From Fimbriimonas sp035550555 (lineage in GTDB: Bacteria > Armatimonadota > Fimbriimonadia > Fimbriimonadales > Fimbriimonadaceae): a stretch of DNA of 64,000 nt. Below are positions 8,631-17,004 of the stretch, one piece after another (position 1 is the stretch's first letter; every line of letters begins with the position of its first letter). A program made the translations under genes and the position numbers. A model generated the notes under the pieces. It was not told the DNA's origin, did no database searches, and saw nothing but the letters and a program-made list of their open reading frames with translations. The stretch lies in the NCBI GenBank assembly GCA_035550555.1, contig DASZPA010000135.1, positions 1 through 64,000 on the forward strand. Direction: 5' to 3'.

Positions 8631-8665
8631 CTGGGCCTAGACGCCAAACTCCCGTCTAGGCCCAG
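8631..8665 (-). terminator. Stem-loop between the USP gene and tRNA-Pro
   Basis: Perfect 13-bp inverted repeat (CTGGGCCTAGACG and its complement) with a 9-base loop, 19 bases after the stop of the universal stress gene on the minus strand. It probably ends that transcript and separates it from the tRNA gene. No T-run is present. Confidence 0.65.
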
Positions 8666-8683
8666 GGAAATCAACAAAGCACG

Positions 8684-9559
8684 CTATGCCCGAAGCATCA
8701 GTACCGGATAGGGTTCGAAGCCGACCTGATGAAGGCCCACGCTTCCGATTCGGCGGCCGGAGCCTTCGGTGGAGCTTCCGACCGAGCCGATGATCAGCAG
8801 GTCCGCGGCACGCATGTGCGCTTCAATCGCGGCGTTCGGCTCGCCCTCGACCACAGCGGACGTCACGTTGAATCCCGCCTCTTTCAATCGGGCGGAGACG
8901 ATGGCGGTGCGCTTCTCGAACTCATCTTCGAGCCACCTGGAAGCGTCGCCGCCGAGCATGGGCAGATTGAGCCGGGTCGCCTTGGCAATATCGTCGTCGA
9001 TCTCATAGGCGGAAAGGAGGTGCAGAGAGTCGATGCCCTGTGGTTTCAGCTCGATGAGCTTATCGACCACTCGATCGGTATGGGCCGAATGGTCGACCGC
9101 GAAGACTGCCGTGAAGGTTTTCTTCCGCTTTCCGCCATGATCGCCCTTTGCGACCAAGAGAGACGAGGTCGCACCGAGGGCCAGTGCACTCGTTGCGCTG
9201 TCCAGATAGGTCTTCGAGGATTTGCCGCAGTGCGTCGCACCGATCGCGATGAGATCGGGCTGTTCGGCTTTCTCTTCTTGGATCATGCAATCCGCTGCTC
9301 GGCCAAAGACCATCTTCGTCCTTGCTCGAAGGCCCTTGCCGCAGGCTTCATCGGCGGCGCGGTCGAGGGCGCTCAGGCCGAGATTCTGGACGACTTTGGA
9401 GAACTCGGCCTCCGTATGGGGGTCTGTGGGCCCGAGAGGGTAGTTCAGATCGACCGCGTGGAGAAGGGTGACGACCGGCTTGTTGAATTTGAGGGCGGCA
9501 AGTAGGTCGAGGGCCGGAAGGTAGGCGCCATGGGTATCGATTCCGACGAGTGCTTTCAT
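8684..9559 (-). CDS. Universal stress protein, tandem UspA domains
   Basis: A 291-aa protein made of two UspA-like domains (about residues 1-145 and 148-291). The first begins KALVGIDTHG and the second TFTAVFAVDHSAHTDR. The second ends with the nucleotide-binding type glycine motif GSVGSSTEGSGRRIGSVG, suggesting ATP binding in that half. A good Shine-Dalgarno AGGAGA precedes the start. It is divergent from the D-lactate dehydrogenase-like gene and shares its palindromic control box at 9825. A second tandem USP lies at 11055 in the fermentation operon, so both probably act under the same stress or low-oxygen signal. Confidence 0.92.
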   Translation of the reverse strand: MKALVGIDTHGAYLPALDLLAALKFNKPVVTLLHAVDLNYPLGPTDPHTEAEFSKVVQNLGLSALDRAADEACGKGLRARTKMVFGRAADCMIQEEKAEQPDLIAIGATHCGKSSKTYLDSATSALALGATSSLLVAKGDHGGKRKKTFTAVFAVDHSAHTDRVVDKLIELKPQGIDSLHLLSAYEIDDDIAKATRLNLPMLGGDASRWLEDEFEKRTAIVSARLKEAGFNVTSAVVEGEPNAAIEAHMRAADLLIIGSVGSSTEGSGRRIGSVGLHQVGFEPYPVLMLRA

Positions 9560-9756
9560 TTCTCTTCTCCTGGTCGAGCTTTTTCGGCACGACAGCGCTC
9601 GCAGTTACCGTTACAGGCACCGCGACCGGGTCGAGCCCCAGTTTCATCTTGGACCTCAGCTTCGGAGCGGTTCGAGGCGTTCAGCTTTAGGCTGCTAAGC
9701 CCCTTCCGTCGTGTTTTGGCCGTGTTTGGGTTGCTGTTCGTGCTGTTTTGTGCCAT
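9556..9756 (-). CDS. Possible small protein coupled to the USP gene
   Basis: A 66-codon frame whose TGA overlaps the ATG of the USP gene by four bases (ATGA), the common arrangement of coupled genes. The product is hydrophilic, with a basic middle and a Cys-containing tail (GACNGNCERCRAEK). Against it: the only GGAG upstream is about 15 bases from the ATG, no family is recognised, and the USP has its own strong ribosome binding site. It may be real or chance. Confidence 0.3.
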   Translation of the reverse strand: MAQNSTNSNPNTAKTRRKGLSSLKLNASNRSEAEVQDETGARPGRGACNGNCERCRAEKARPGEEK

Positions 9757-9824
9757 AGCTCGACATAAAGTCTCCGCTCAGTTCCCTCGCCTCGCAAGTC
9801 GCGATTGCATTGTCAACGGATCGC

Positions 9825-9846
9825 TGTCATGGATTCGAATGACGCG
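9825..9846. promoter_or_regulatory. Palindromic regulator box, copy 1
   Basis: TGTCATGGATTCGAATGACG contains the inverted repeat GTCAT-N8-ATGAC (9826-9843). It lies between the divergent USP and D-lactate dehydrogenase-like genes. An almost identical box occurs at 10938 before the USP/phosphoketolase operon. The layout is like the dyads bound by CRP/FNR-type dimers, but the half-site differs from the classical ones. Confidence 0.6.
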
Positions 9847-9887
9847 AATTGCCGTCTAGCCTGGAAGGCTGTCGAATACCCATCCTA

Positions 9888-10925
9888 ATGAAAATGGGTA
9901 GCGAAAGACCCCTGATCCTGTTTGCGGAGGCAAGCGCGGCCGACCTCGAACACTACGAGCAGCTCAAAGCCTCCGCGACTCTTGTCCAGTCGGAGCAACC
10001 CATCTCGGACGGGGCGGTTTCATTTTCAGAGGAAGAGCTTGCGAAAGCTGAGGTTCTCAGCGTGATGGTGCACTCGAAGGTCGACCGTCCCCTCATGGAC
10101 AGGATGCCGAACCTCCGGCTGATCGCCACAAGGTCAACTGGATTCGACCACATCGACCGGCTGGAAGCCAAGGACCGGGGAATTGCCATCGCATACGTTC
10201 CCGAATACGGAACCGACACGGTTGCCGAGTACACCTTTGCCCTGCTTCTGAACCTGACCCGCCAGTCGCACAAGGCCTATGTCAGATCGCTCACCGGGGA
10301 GTTCAACTTCGCGGGCCTCATGGGTACCGATCTCTGTGGAAAGACGTTGGGCGTCATCGGACTTGGGCGGATCGGACAAAAGGTAGCAAGGATCGCACAC
10401 GGCTTCGACATGAACGTCGTGGCGTTCGATCCCGTGGTGCTTAGAAAGTCCACGGACGGCTTGGCGGCCAAACTCGCTTCTCTCGATGAGGTCCTCGCAG
10501 GCTCAGACGCGCTGGCGATTTGCTGTCCGCTCAACGAATCCACACACCATCTTCTCAGCGACCGCGAGTTCGGCCTCATGCGGCAGGGCGTTTACCTCGT
10601 GAACACTGCGAGGGGAGCTGTTCTCAACACAGCCGCTCTTTTGTCCGCCATCCAGACCGGAACCGTAGCGGCCGCTGCCCTCGACGTGCTGGAGGAGGAA
10701 GGCTCGGTGAGCGAGGAAGCGGCTCTCTCAGAATTGGTGGGCCATCAGCTTGGCTCCCTTCACACGTTGGCGTGCAACCTGGCTTTGTTAAGGCATCCCA
10801 ACGTGTTGGTAACCCCTCATATGGCCTACTTCTCCAAAGAGGCGGTCGAAAGAATCCACCGGACGACGGCTGCCAACATCCACGGGTTCATCGGTGGCGT
10901 GCCGACGAACATTGTGCAGGCTTGA
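9888..10925 (+). CDS. D-2-hydroxyacid dehydrogenase, D-lactate dehydrogenase-like
   Basis: NAD-dependent dehydrogenase of 345 aa, probably reducing pyruvate to D-lactate. The Rossmann motif is GVIGLGRIGQKVA, and the catalytic triad is visible as Arg in VNTARGAVLN, Glu in DVLEEEG and His in VTPHMAYFS. The segment YVPEYGTDTVAEYTFALLL is characteristic of the family. Length is usual. ATG at 9888 is used; a TTG at 9849 and an ATG at 9894 are alternatives, and no strong ribosome site decides. It lies between two palindromic boxes and upstream of phosphoketolase and acetate kinase, which suggests a role in fermentative carbon flow. Other 2-hydroxyacid substrates are possible. Confidence 0.85.
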   Translation: MKMGSERPLILFAEASAADLEHYEQLKASATLVQSEQPISDGAVSFSEEELAKAEVLSVMVHSKVDRPLMDRMPNLRLIATRSTGFDHIDRLEAKDRGIAIAYVPEYGTDTVAEYTFALLLNLTRQSHKAYVRSLTGEFNFAGLMGTDLCGKTLGVIGLGRIGQKVARIAHGFDMNVVAFDPVVLRKSTDGLAAKLASLDEVLAGSDALAICCPLNESTHHLLSDREFGLMRQGVYLVNTARGAVLNTAALLSAIQTGTVAAAALDVLEEEGSVSEEAALSELVGHQLGSLHTLACNLALLRHPNVLVTPHMAYFSKEAVERIHRTTAANIHGFIGGVPTNIVQA

Positions 10926-10937
10926 AGGCCAATTCTC

Positions 10938-10959
10938 TGTCATGGATCTGCATGACACG
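10938..10959. promoter_or_regulatory. Palindromic regulator box, copy 2
   Basis: TGTCATGGATCTGCATGACA carries the same GTCAT-N8-ATGAC dyad (10939-10956) as the box at 9825, and the bases around it also match (TGTCATGGAT..G.ATGAC.CGA). It sits about 100 bases upstream of the USP/phosphoketolase/acetate kinase operon, where an activator or repressor would bind. Confidence 0.6.
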
Positions 10960-11054
10960 AAGCTCATGACGATTAAATGGCGACTTGCCGAACCGGCCAC
11001 TTCGGTCCAAGATTCCTTCACTCACTTCAAGAAAAGAGGTGTCAGGAGACCGAA

Positions 11055-11939
11055 ATGCGAATACTGATTCCCGTCGACAACACCGACCGCCACCGAGCCG
11101 TTTTTGATTGCTTGTTGAGCATGAAGTTCTCGGATCCCGAGATCAAGCTTCTCAACGTCGTTGCCCCTCTGCCGGCGGTCGACTCAGCGTATCAGGCCAT
11201 CGCGTCGATCGATACGCAAGCCATGATCGACGCCTTGCGGGAAGGCGGGCAAGCCGCCTTGGACGTCGCATCGGACGACGCGCAAGGGAAGGGCCTCGCC
11301 ACGACCACGCTTTTGGCTTACGGCTATCCCTCTTCAACCATCGCGGAGACCGCAAACTCGTCGGTTACGGACCTGATCGCGTTTGGCGCCGCGCCAAAAG
11401 GAAAGATGGGCAGGTTCTTCGCCGGAAGCGTCACGCATAACCTGGCAAGCGCCGCCGACCAGAGCCTCTTGGTCGTCCGGACCTCCTACCATGCAAAGGA
11501 CAAGGTTTCAGCCGTGTTCGCCACCGACCATTCGGATTACGCGAACCGGTGCCTGGAGAAGCTCTTGGCCTGGAAGCCCGCGGGGCTGGCGCACGTCCAA
11601 GTCTTAACCGCCTACGAGTCGTACGGCTATGAGCTTATTCAGGCCGGAAACACGGAGGTTGTGACGGCGGACGAAGTGGATCGCCTTGTAAAGAACCGCC
11701 TCTGCGAGAAGAGCGAGGCCGTGGCAAATCGATTCCGAGAAGCAGGGATCTTGGCAGATGTGTCCCTAGTCAATACCGATATACGTTCGGCGATCGCGGC
11801 GACCATGGCTATGACGGGGGCCGATCTTCTGATTTTGGGCGCCAAGGGCCACAGCATGTGGGAGCGCATGATGATCGGAAGCACGGCAGTCCACGAACTT
11901 TCGGCAGAGCCCTATTCGATTCTGGTCATTCGAGCATAG
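11055..11939 (+). CDS. Universal stress protein, tandem UspA domains
   Basis: A 294-aa protein with two UspA-like halves, the first starting MRILIPVDNTDRHRAV and the second KVSAVFATDHSDYANR. The C-terminal half has the ATP-binding type signature GAKGHSMWERMMIGS. ATG at 11055 is chosen because AGGAG lies six bases upstream; a longer frame from 10977 runs through the promoter region. Two bases separate its stop from the phosphoketolase start, so it leads a three-gene operon with phosphoketolase and acetate kinase. The box at 10938 lies in its promoter. Paralogue of the gene at 8684. Confidence 0.92.
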   Translation: MRILIPVDNTDRHRAVFDCLLSMKFSDPEIKLLNVVAPLPAVDSAYQAIASIDTQAMIDALREGGQAALDVASDDAQGKGLATTTLLAYGYPSSTIAETANSSVTDLIAFGAAPKGKMGRFFAGSVTHNLASAADQSLLVVRTSYHAKDKVSAVFATDHSDYANRCLEKLLAWKPAGLAHVQVLTAYESYGYELIQAGNTEVVTADEVDRLVKNRLCEKSEAVANRFREAGILADVSLVNTDIRSAIAATMAMTGADLLILGAKGHSMWERMMIGSTAVHELSAEPYSILVIRA

Positions 11940-11941
11940 AA

Positions 11942-14344
11942 ATGAAATCTTCCCTCCTCGCGGAGCCTTTGCAAGAAATGCGGACGCCACTCTCCAAGAA
12001 AGACATCGAGAAGCTGGATTCGTACTGGCGGGCCGCCAATTATCTTTCAGTCGGGCAGATCTACCTACTCGACAATCCTCTGCTTCAAGAGCCTCTCAAG
12101 ATTGAGCACGTCAAGCCCAGGCTCTTGGGGCACTGGGGAACAACCCCCGGGCTGAACTTCATCTACGCCCACCTCAATCGGGTCATCAAGGGGCGAAAGC
12201 TCGACGCTATCTTCATATGCGGACCCGGGCACGGCGGACCCGCGGTCGTCGCGAACGCCTATCTGGAAGGAACGTACAGCGAGATTTACCCGCGAGTCTC
12301 CCAAGACGCGTATGGGATGAAGGAGCTTTTCCGCCAGTTCTCGTTTCCTGGAGGGATTCCAAGCCACGCCGCGCCCGAGACTCCCGGATCGATCCACGAA
12401 GGAGGAGAGCTGGGGTACTCGCTCTCGCACGCGTTCGGTGCGGCCTTCGACAATCCGGACCTCTTCGTTTTTTGCGTTATCGGCGATGGAGAAGCCGAGA
12501 CTGGACCGCTGGCGACTGGGTGGCACTCAGACAAGTTCCTGAACCCCGCCACCGATGGTGCGGTCGTTCCGATCTTGCACCTCAACGGGTTCAAGATCGC
12601 CAGCCCGGCCGTTCTTGCCCGCCTCCCGGAACAAGAGCTCGAGAGCCTCTTGAAGGGATACGGCTACGAACCTCTGTTCGTGGAGGGATCCGATCCGAGG
12701 CTGGTTCACCGGCAGATGGCGGTGACGCTCGATATCGTGGTCGACCGCGTTCGGCAGATCCAGCGTCAAGCTCGCGAAGGTGGAAGTCGGGAGCGGCCCC
12801 GATGGCCGATGATCGTCTTCCGAACGCCGAAGGGCTGGACCGGTCCGAAGGCCGTGGATGGCAAAAAGACCGAGGGCAATTGGAGGTCCCACCAGGTCCC
12901 GCTCACCGACCTGAAGAAGCCGGAGCATCTGAAGCAGCTCGAAGAATGGATGCGAAGCTATCGGCCCGAGGAGCTGTTCGACGAACAAGGAAGATTGGTG
13001 GAGTCGCTCCGCTGTGTGGCGCCGGAAGGCGACCTCAGGATGAGCGCCAATCCTCATGCGAACGGTGGAATCCTCCTCAAGGATCTACTGCTCCCAGGTT
13101 TCCGGAACTACGCTCTCACTCTGGAACGGCCCGGTTCGACGGTCAAGGAGAGCACGCGGGTTTTGGGCGAGTTCCTGCGCGACACGATGAGGCTCAACGC
13201 GCCGTCGAAGAACTTCCGGCTTTTCGGCCCAGACGAGACGGACTCGAATCGACTCTCCAACGTCTTTGAAGTCACGGGACGAGCTTGGATGGCGACCAAG
13301 GAGCCCGGCGACGATGCGTTTCTTTGCGCGGATGGACGCGTCATGGAGATGCTCAGCGAGCACAACTGTCAGGGCTGGCTCGAGGGGTATTTGCTGACGG
13401 GCAGGCACGGCCTTTTCTCGTGCTATGAGGCGTTCATCCACATCGTGGACTCCATGTTCAACCAGCACGCGAAGTGGTTAAAGGTCACGCGGCACATTCC
13501 GTGGAGGCGTCCGATTGCCTCTCTAAACTATCTGCTGACGTCCCATGTCTGGAGGCAGGATCACAACGGCTTCTCGCACCAGGACCCCGGATTCATCGAC
13601 CATGTGGTCAACAAGAAGGCCGAGATCGTACGCGTCTACTTGCCACCCGATGCGAACACGTTGCTGGCCGTCGCCGACCATTGCCTCAGAAGTAAGGACT
13701 ACGTGAACGTGATCGTCGCGGGCAAGCAGCCCGCCTTACAGTATCTGAATATCGACGACGCCGTTCGGCACTGCACGGCAGGCGCCGGAATTTGGAACTG
13801 GGCCAGCAACGACCAGGACGGCGACCCTGACGTGGTTCTCGCCTGTGCGGGAGATGTTCCCACCCTGGAGGCCCTCGCTGCCGTCTCGATACTGCGGGAG
13901 AACATCCCGGACCTGAAGGTGCGATTCGTCAATGTGGTCGATCTGATGGTGCTGCAGCCGACCAGCGAGCATCCGCACGGTCTTGCCGACAGCGTGTTCG
14001 ACGAGATGTTCACCACAGACAAACCCGTGATCTTCAACTACCACGGATATCCCTGGCTGATTCATCGCCTGACCTATCGTCGCAAGAACCATCCCAACCT
14101 TCATGTCCGAGGCTATGTCGAGGAGGGCACCACGACCACGCCGTTCGATATGTGCGTGCGGAACCGGATCGACCGCTTCCACCTGGTGCAGGACGTGATC
14201 GACCGCGTTCCGTCGCTCGGATACCACGCAGCCCACCTTCAGCAGAAGATGCGGGACAAGCTCTTGGAGCACGAAGCGTACGTCCATGAGCATGGCGAGG
14301 ACATGCCGGAGATCGCGTACTGGGCTTGGCCAGATAACCTGTGA
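11942..14344 (+). CDS. xfp: Phosphoketolase (xylulose-5-P/fructose-6-P)
   Basis: Thiamine-diphosphate enzyme that splits xylulose 5-phosphate or fructose 6-phosphate with phosphate to acetyl phosphate. At 800 aa it has the full family length. The N-terminal GHWGTTPGLNFIYAHLNR and GPGHGGPA motifs and the TPP-binding segment GDGEAETGPLATGWHSDKF followed by LHLNGFKI are diagnostic. ATG 11942 follows the USP stop by two bases. Its last codon overlaps the GTG of acetate kinase, which would convert the product to acetate and ATP. Together they form a bifid-shunt type route independent of glycolysis beyond the sugar phosphates. Confidence 0.96.
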   Translation: MKSSLLAEPLQEMRTPLSKKDIEKLDSYWRAANYLSVGQIYLLDNPLLQEPLKIEHVKPRLLGHWGTTPGLNFIYAHLNRVIKGRKLDAIFICGPGHGGPAVVANAYLEGTYSEIYPRVSQDAYGMKELFRQFSFPGGIPSHAAPETPGSIHEGGELGYSLSHAFGAAFDNPDLFVFCVIGDGEAETGPLATGWHSDKFLNPATDGAVVPILHLNGFKIASPAVLARLPEQELESLLKGYGYEPLFVEGSDPRLVHRQMAVTLDIVVDRVRQIQRQAREGGSRERPRWPMIVFRTPKGWTGPKAVDGKKTEGNWRSHQVPLTDLKKPEHLKQLEEWMRSYRPEELFDEQGRLVESLRCVAPEGDLRMSANPHANGGILLKDLLLPGFRNYALTLERPGSTVKESTRVLGEFLRDTMRLNAPSKNFRLFGPDETDSNRLSNVFEVTGRAWMATKEPGDDAFLCADGRVMEMLSEHNCQGWLEGYLLTGRHGLFSCYEAFIHIVDSMFNQHAKWLKVTRHIPWRRPIASLNYLLTSHVWRQDHNGFSHQDPGFIDHVVNKKAEIVRVYLPPDANTLLAVADHCLRSKDYVNVIVAGKQPALQYLNIDDAVRHCTAGAGIWNWASNDQDGDPDVVLACAGDVPTLEALAAVSILRENIPDLKVRFVNVVDLMVLQPTSEHPHGLADSVFDEMFTTDKPVIFNYHGYPWLIHRLTYRRKNHPNLHVRGYVEEGTTTTPFDMCVRNRIDRFHLVQDVIDRVPSLGYHAAHLQQKMRDKLLEHEAYVHEHGEDMPEIAYWAWPDNL

Positions 14345-15480
14345 AAGTTCTGTCGCTGAATGCCGGCAGCTCGTCGCTCAAGTTCGCGGCTTTCAGCGCG
14401 CAAAAGGAGGGTCAGGAGGAGATCCTTCGAGGCTCGATTGAGAACCTGGGGACTGACCATGCCCGTTTGAATATTTCAAGTTCCGGGGCTGCCGGCGGCG
14501 TGCCGGTCCGCACGCTGGGCGAGGCGGTCGGCCATGTGTTGAGCCTCGCTCCTCGGGTCGATGCGGTCGGGTGCAGAGTGGTGCATGGAGGAACTCGCTT
14601 TACTGAGTCGGCCCTTGTCGACGACGGGGTCATCGAGGCCATCAAGGAGCTTGCCCCCCTCGCTCCGCTTCACAACGCCCACGACGTCGAGGTGCTAAAT
14701 GCGGTCAGGAAAGCTCGTGCCGGAACGCCGGTCGTGGCGGTCTTCGACACGGCGTTTCACCGGACCCTTCCGGACTTGGCGAGACGCTATGCGCTGCCAG
14801 AGGGCTTGGACGAGGTTCGCAGGTTCGGCTTCCACGGCATTTCCTACCAGTACATTTCAAATCGGATGAAGGAGGTGTTGGCGGCGGGCCAGGACCGCTT
14901 GATCGTCTGTCACCTGGGCAACGGGTCGAGCGTTTGCGCCATCAAGGACGGTCAAAGCATGGAAACCAGCATGGGAATGACCCCCTTGGAAGGCTTGGTG
15001 ATGGGAACCCGCTCTGGAGACCTGGACCCTGGGGCTCTTCTCTACCTGCTGCGCGAGAAGGGCATGTCCGAAAAGGAAGTGGACGATCTGCTCAACCGGC
15101 AGTCGGGTTTGTTGGGGGTTTCCGGCCTCTCATCCGACGTTCGCGAACTTGAAACGGCCGCAACGAACGGCAATCGGCAGGCAGCTTTCGCGCTGGATCT
15201 GTTCGCCTATCGGGTGGCAAAGTACGTGGGCGCCTATTCCGTGGTGCTGGACGGCTTCGACGCGCTCGTTTTCAGCGGCGGAATCGGCCAGCACTCCCAT
15301 CGCGTGCGAAGCAGCGTCTGTTCCCGCCTCGCATCGCTGGGGGTGGGTCTTCCGGCCGAAGCCAATGACAGCAAAACCCTTTGCAGACTGTCGGTGGGAC
15401 GGCCCTCTGTCTGGGTTGCGCGAACCGACGAAGAGTGGCAGATTGCCGCTGAGACGCGAGAACCAGCTTCGTTCCTTTGA
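14341..15480 (+). CDS. ackA: Acetate kinase
   Basis: Converts acetyl phosphate and ADP to acetate and ATP; 379 aa, slightly shorter than usual. Seen: N-terminal LNAGSSSLKF, CRVVHGG with the active-site Arg, VFDTAFH with the catalytic Asp, FGFHGISY, HLGNGSS and MGTRSGDLDPG. Its GTG start overlaps the phosphoketolase stop (GTGA), so the two enzymes are made together. Odd point: the usual GIGEN motif, whose Glu binds magnesium in characterised acetate kinases, reads GIGQHSHRVR here. Activity is likely but not certain because of that substitution. Confidence 0.92.
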   Translation: MKVLSLNAGSSSLKFAAFSAQKEGQEEILRGSIENLGTDHARLNISSSGAAGGVPVRTLGEAVGHVLSLAPRVDAVGCRVVHGGTRFTESALVDDGVIEAIKELAPLAPLHNAHDVEVLNAVRKARAGTPVVAVFDTAFHRTLPDLARRYALPEGLDEVRRFGFHGISYQYISNRMKEVLAAGQDRLIVCHLGNGSSVCAIKDGQSMETSMGMTPLEGLVMGTRSGDLDPGALLYLLREKGMSEKEVDDLLNRQSGLLGVSGLSSDVRELETAATNGNRQAAFALDLFAYRVAKYVGAYSVVLDGFDALVFSGGIGQHSHRVRSSVCSRLASLGVGLPAEANDSKTLCRLSVGRPSVWVARTDEEWQIAAETREPASFL

Positions 15481-15517
15481 GCTAAACTAGGAGCCGGGAG
15501 TTGCGAAGACAATCGGA

Positions 15518-15536
15518 TGCTAGTCGACGACTAGCA
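15518..15536. promoter_or_regulatory. Perfect 19-base palindrome before HTH-PAS gene
   Basis: TGCTAGTCG, one central A, then CGACTAGCA: nine perfectly paired positions each side, ending one base before the GTG start at 15538. It lies 37 bases after the acetate kinase stop. Possible roles are an operator that blocks the regulator's own expression, or a hairpin closing the upstream operon. Confidence 0.5.
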
Positions 15537-15537
15537 G

Positions 15538-16188
15538 GTGAAAAGGATGGACCAGGCCCGCCCCAAGTTTAAGCTCTCCGATCGCGAGAGACAGCTCATC
15601 AACCTCGCAATCGCCGGGTCGACCGATACCGCCATTGCTCAAAGGCTCGGAATCAGTGAGGCGACGGTGGGCACCTACTGGGGCCGGATCCGAATTAAGC
15701 TGGGGCCGTACAGTCGAACGGAGCTTGTGGCGATCGTCCTTCGTTCCGAGCAGGAAGAAGCGCTCCAGTCGCTACGAGACGAGAACGCCCACTTGGTGCA
15801 GCAGCTGGAGGAGTCGGCCAAAACGAACGGCATCGAGTCGTCGTTTTACGAGCAGCTGATCGAGAACGCTCCGGACGCGATGATCGTCGTGTCGTCCGAA
15901 GGGAGTCTCATCGCCTCAAACGAGGCCGCTCACGAGATGTTTGGGTATGAATCCGGAGCCATGAAAGGCATCAGCCTTCTCGATCTCATTCCGACCGAGC
16001 ACCGCGAGGCCCATATCGTTCATCGAAAAGAGTACGTCGAAGATCCGAGGCGTCGCATGATGGGTGAGCACCTCCAAACACCGGCGCTTCATAAGTCGGG
16101 CCAAAGCTTTCCCGTCCGCGCAGCCCTTTCCGCCATTAACGCTGCCGACGGATTGGTCATCCTTTGTGCAGTACGAAAGGCTGATTGA
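15538..16188 (+). CDS. LuxR-type HTH plus PAS sensor regulator
   Basis: A 216-aa regulator with the domains in unusual order: DNA-binding helix-turn-helix first (about residues 10-65, LSDRERQLINLAIAG..DTAIAQRLGISEATVGTYWGRIRIKLG), then a coiled linker (72-95) and a C-terminal PAS domain (about 105-210, LIENAPDAMIVVSSEGSLIASNEAAHEMFGY). GTG 15538 or ATG 15547 may be the start. It follows acetate kinase closely and is followed by a paralogue with the same architecture, so the pair may sense redox or a small ligand and control the fermentation operon. The signal is unknown. Confidence 0.85.
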   Translation: MKRMDQARPKFKLSDRERQLINLAIAGSTDTAIAQRLGISEATVGTYWGRIRIKLGPYSRTELVAIVLRSEQEEALQSLRDENAHLVQQLEESAKTNGIESSFYEQLIENAPDAMIVVSSEGSLIASNEAAHEMFGYESGAMKGISLLDLIPTEHREAHIVHRKEYVEDPRRRMMGEHLQTPALHKSGQSFPVRAALSAINAADGLVILCAVRKAD

Positions 16189-16289
16189 TTCGGTAACGGT
16201 CTGCGAAGGGCAAGAATCTTGCGGCGTTTTGTTAAATTATCCGAAGCATTACAGACAAATCGACGGGCAGGTCCGATAAGGTCAGCATA

Positions 16290-16901
16290 GTGAAGTCGTT
16301 ATCCAAGAGCGACCAAGCGGTGCTCCGTTTGCTGAGCGAAGGCAAACGCGATCACGAGATCTGTATCGAGCTTCGGCTGAGTCAGAAGGCGCTCGATGGC
16401 GCTGTGGCGAGAATTCAGGGGCGTGCGACGCACGAGTCTGAGGATGCCGCCTGGTTCTACGAGCGGGCCCTCCGGCGGCGCGCGGAAAACTCCCTCGCAT
16501 CGTTGCACGCCCGGTTCGATGCGCTCATGGAAGTACTGATGCACGCGGTGCTCGTGGTGGATGGGCGCACCGGCAAGATCAAAGAGGTGAACGAGGTCGC
16601 GTGCAGCCTGTTTGGCTATTCGCGCAGGGAATTCATCGGTTTGTCGGTGGAGGAGCTCGTTCCTGATTCACACCGGCCGCGCCACGTCGCCTATCGGCTG
16701 GGTTTTCTTTCGAGCGTTCGCAGACGCGAGATGGGATACCACCCGCCGATCCAAGGACTTCGCGCGGATGGGACCCTCGTGGAAATGGCCATTGCGCTGA
16801 CAGCTACCCCGATCGACGACGACGTCATGGTCGTATGCACGGAGTATCAGCGCTGGAAAGGCGGAAAAGAGACCGTCGAGAGAGCCTCTACCGGCCTCTA
16901 G
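16290..16901 (+). CDS. HTH-PAS regulator, divergent paralogue
   Basis: 203 aa with the same order as the gene at 15538: a degenerate LuxR-like helix-turn-helix at the N terminus (SKSDQAVLRLLSEGKRDHEI, then ELRLSQKALDGAVARIQG), a linker helix, and a PAS domain (LMHAVLVVDGRTGKIKEVNEVACSLFGYSRREF). GTG is the likely start. The HTH keeps the helix pattern but has lost several consensus residues, so DNA binding is less certain than for its neighbour. The adjacency suggests a recent duplication and possible heterodimer or antagonistic function. Confidence 0.75.
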   Translation: MKSLSKSDQAVLRLLSEGKRDHEICIELRLSQKALDGAVARIQGRATHESEDAAWFYERALRRRAENSLASLHARFDALMEVLMHAVLVVDGRTGKIKEVNEVACSLFGYSRREFIGLSVEELVPDSHRPRHVAYRLGFLSSVRRREMGYHPPIQGLRADGTLVEMAIALTATPIDDDVMVVCTEYQRWKGGKETVERASTGL

Positions 16902-17004
16902 TCCGGCTTCGCTCCAGCCGTTCACCGACCCTCGAGTCTCCGGTTAAGACCCTGCAATGGGGGCATAGCTTATCTCGGCCCTAGAAAGCCTTCACACTGA
17001 TGGA

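Noticed and set aside
8441..8711. Three small frames crossing the tRNA-Pro gene, with protein pieces like GRQDSNLRP and GVAQFGSAL
   Set aside because: These are familiar translation artefacts of tRNA sequences; the tRNA cloverleaf explains the DNA fully.
12217..13269. 350-codon frame on the plus strand
   Set aside because: Arg/Pro-rich shadow frame of phosphoketolase.
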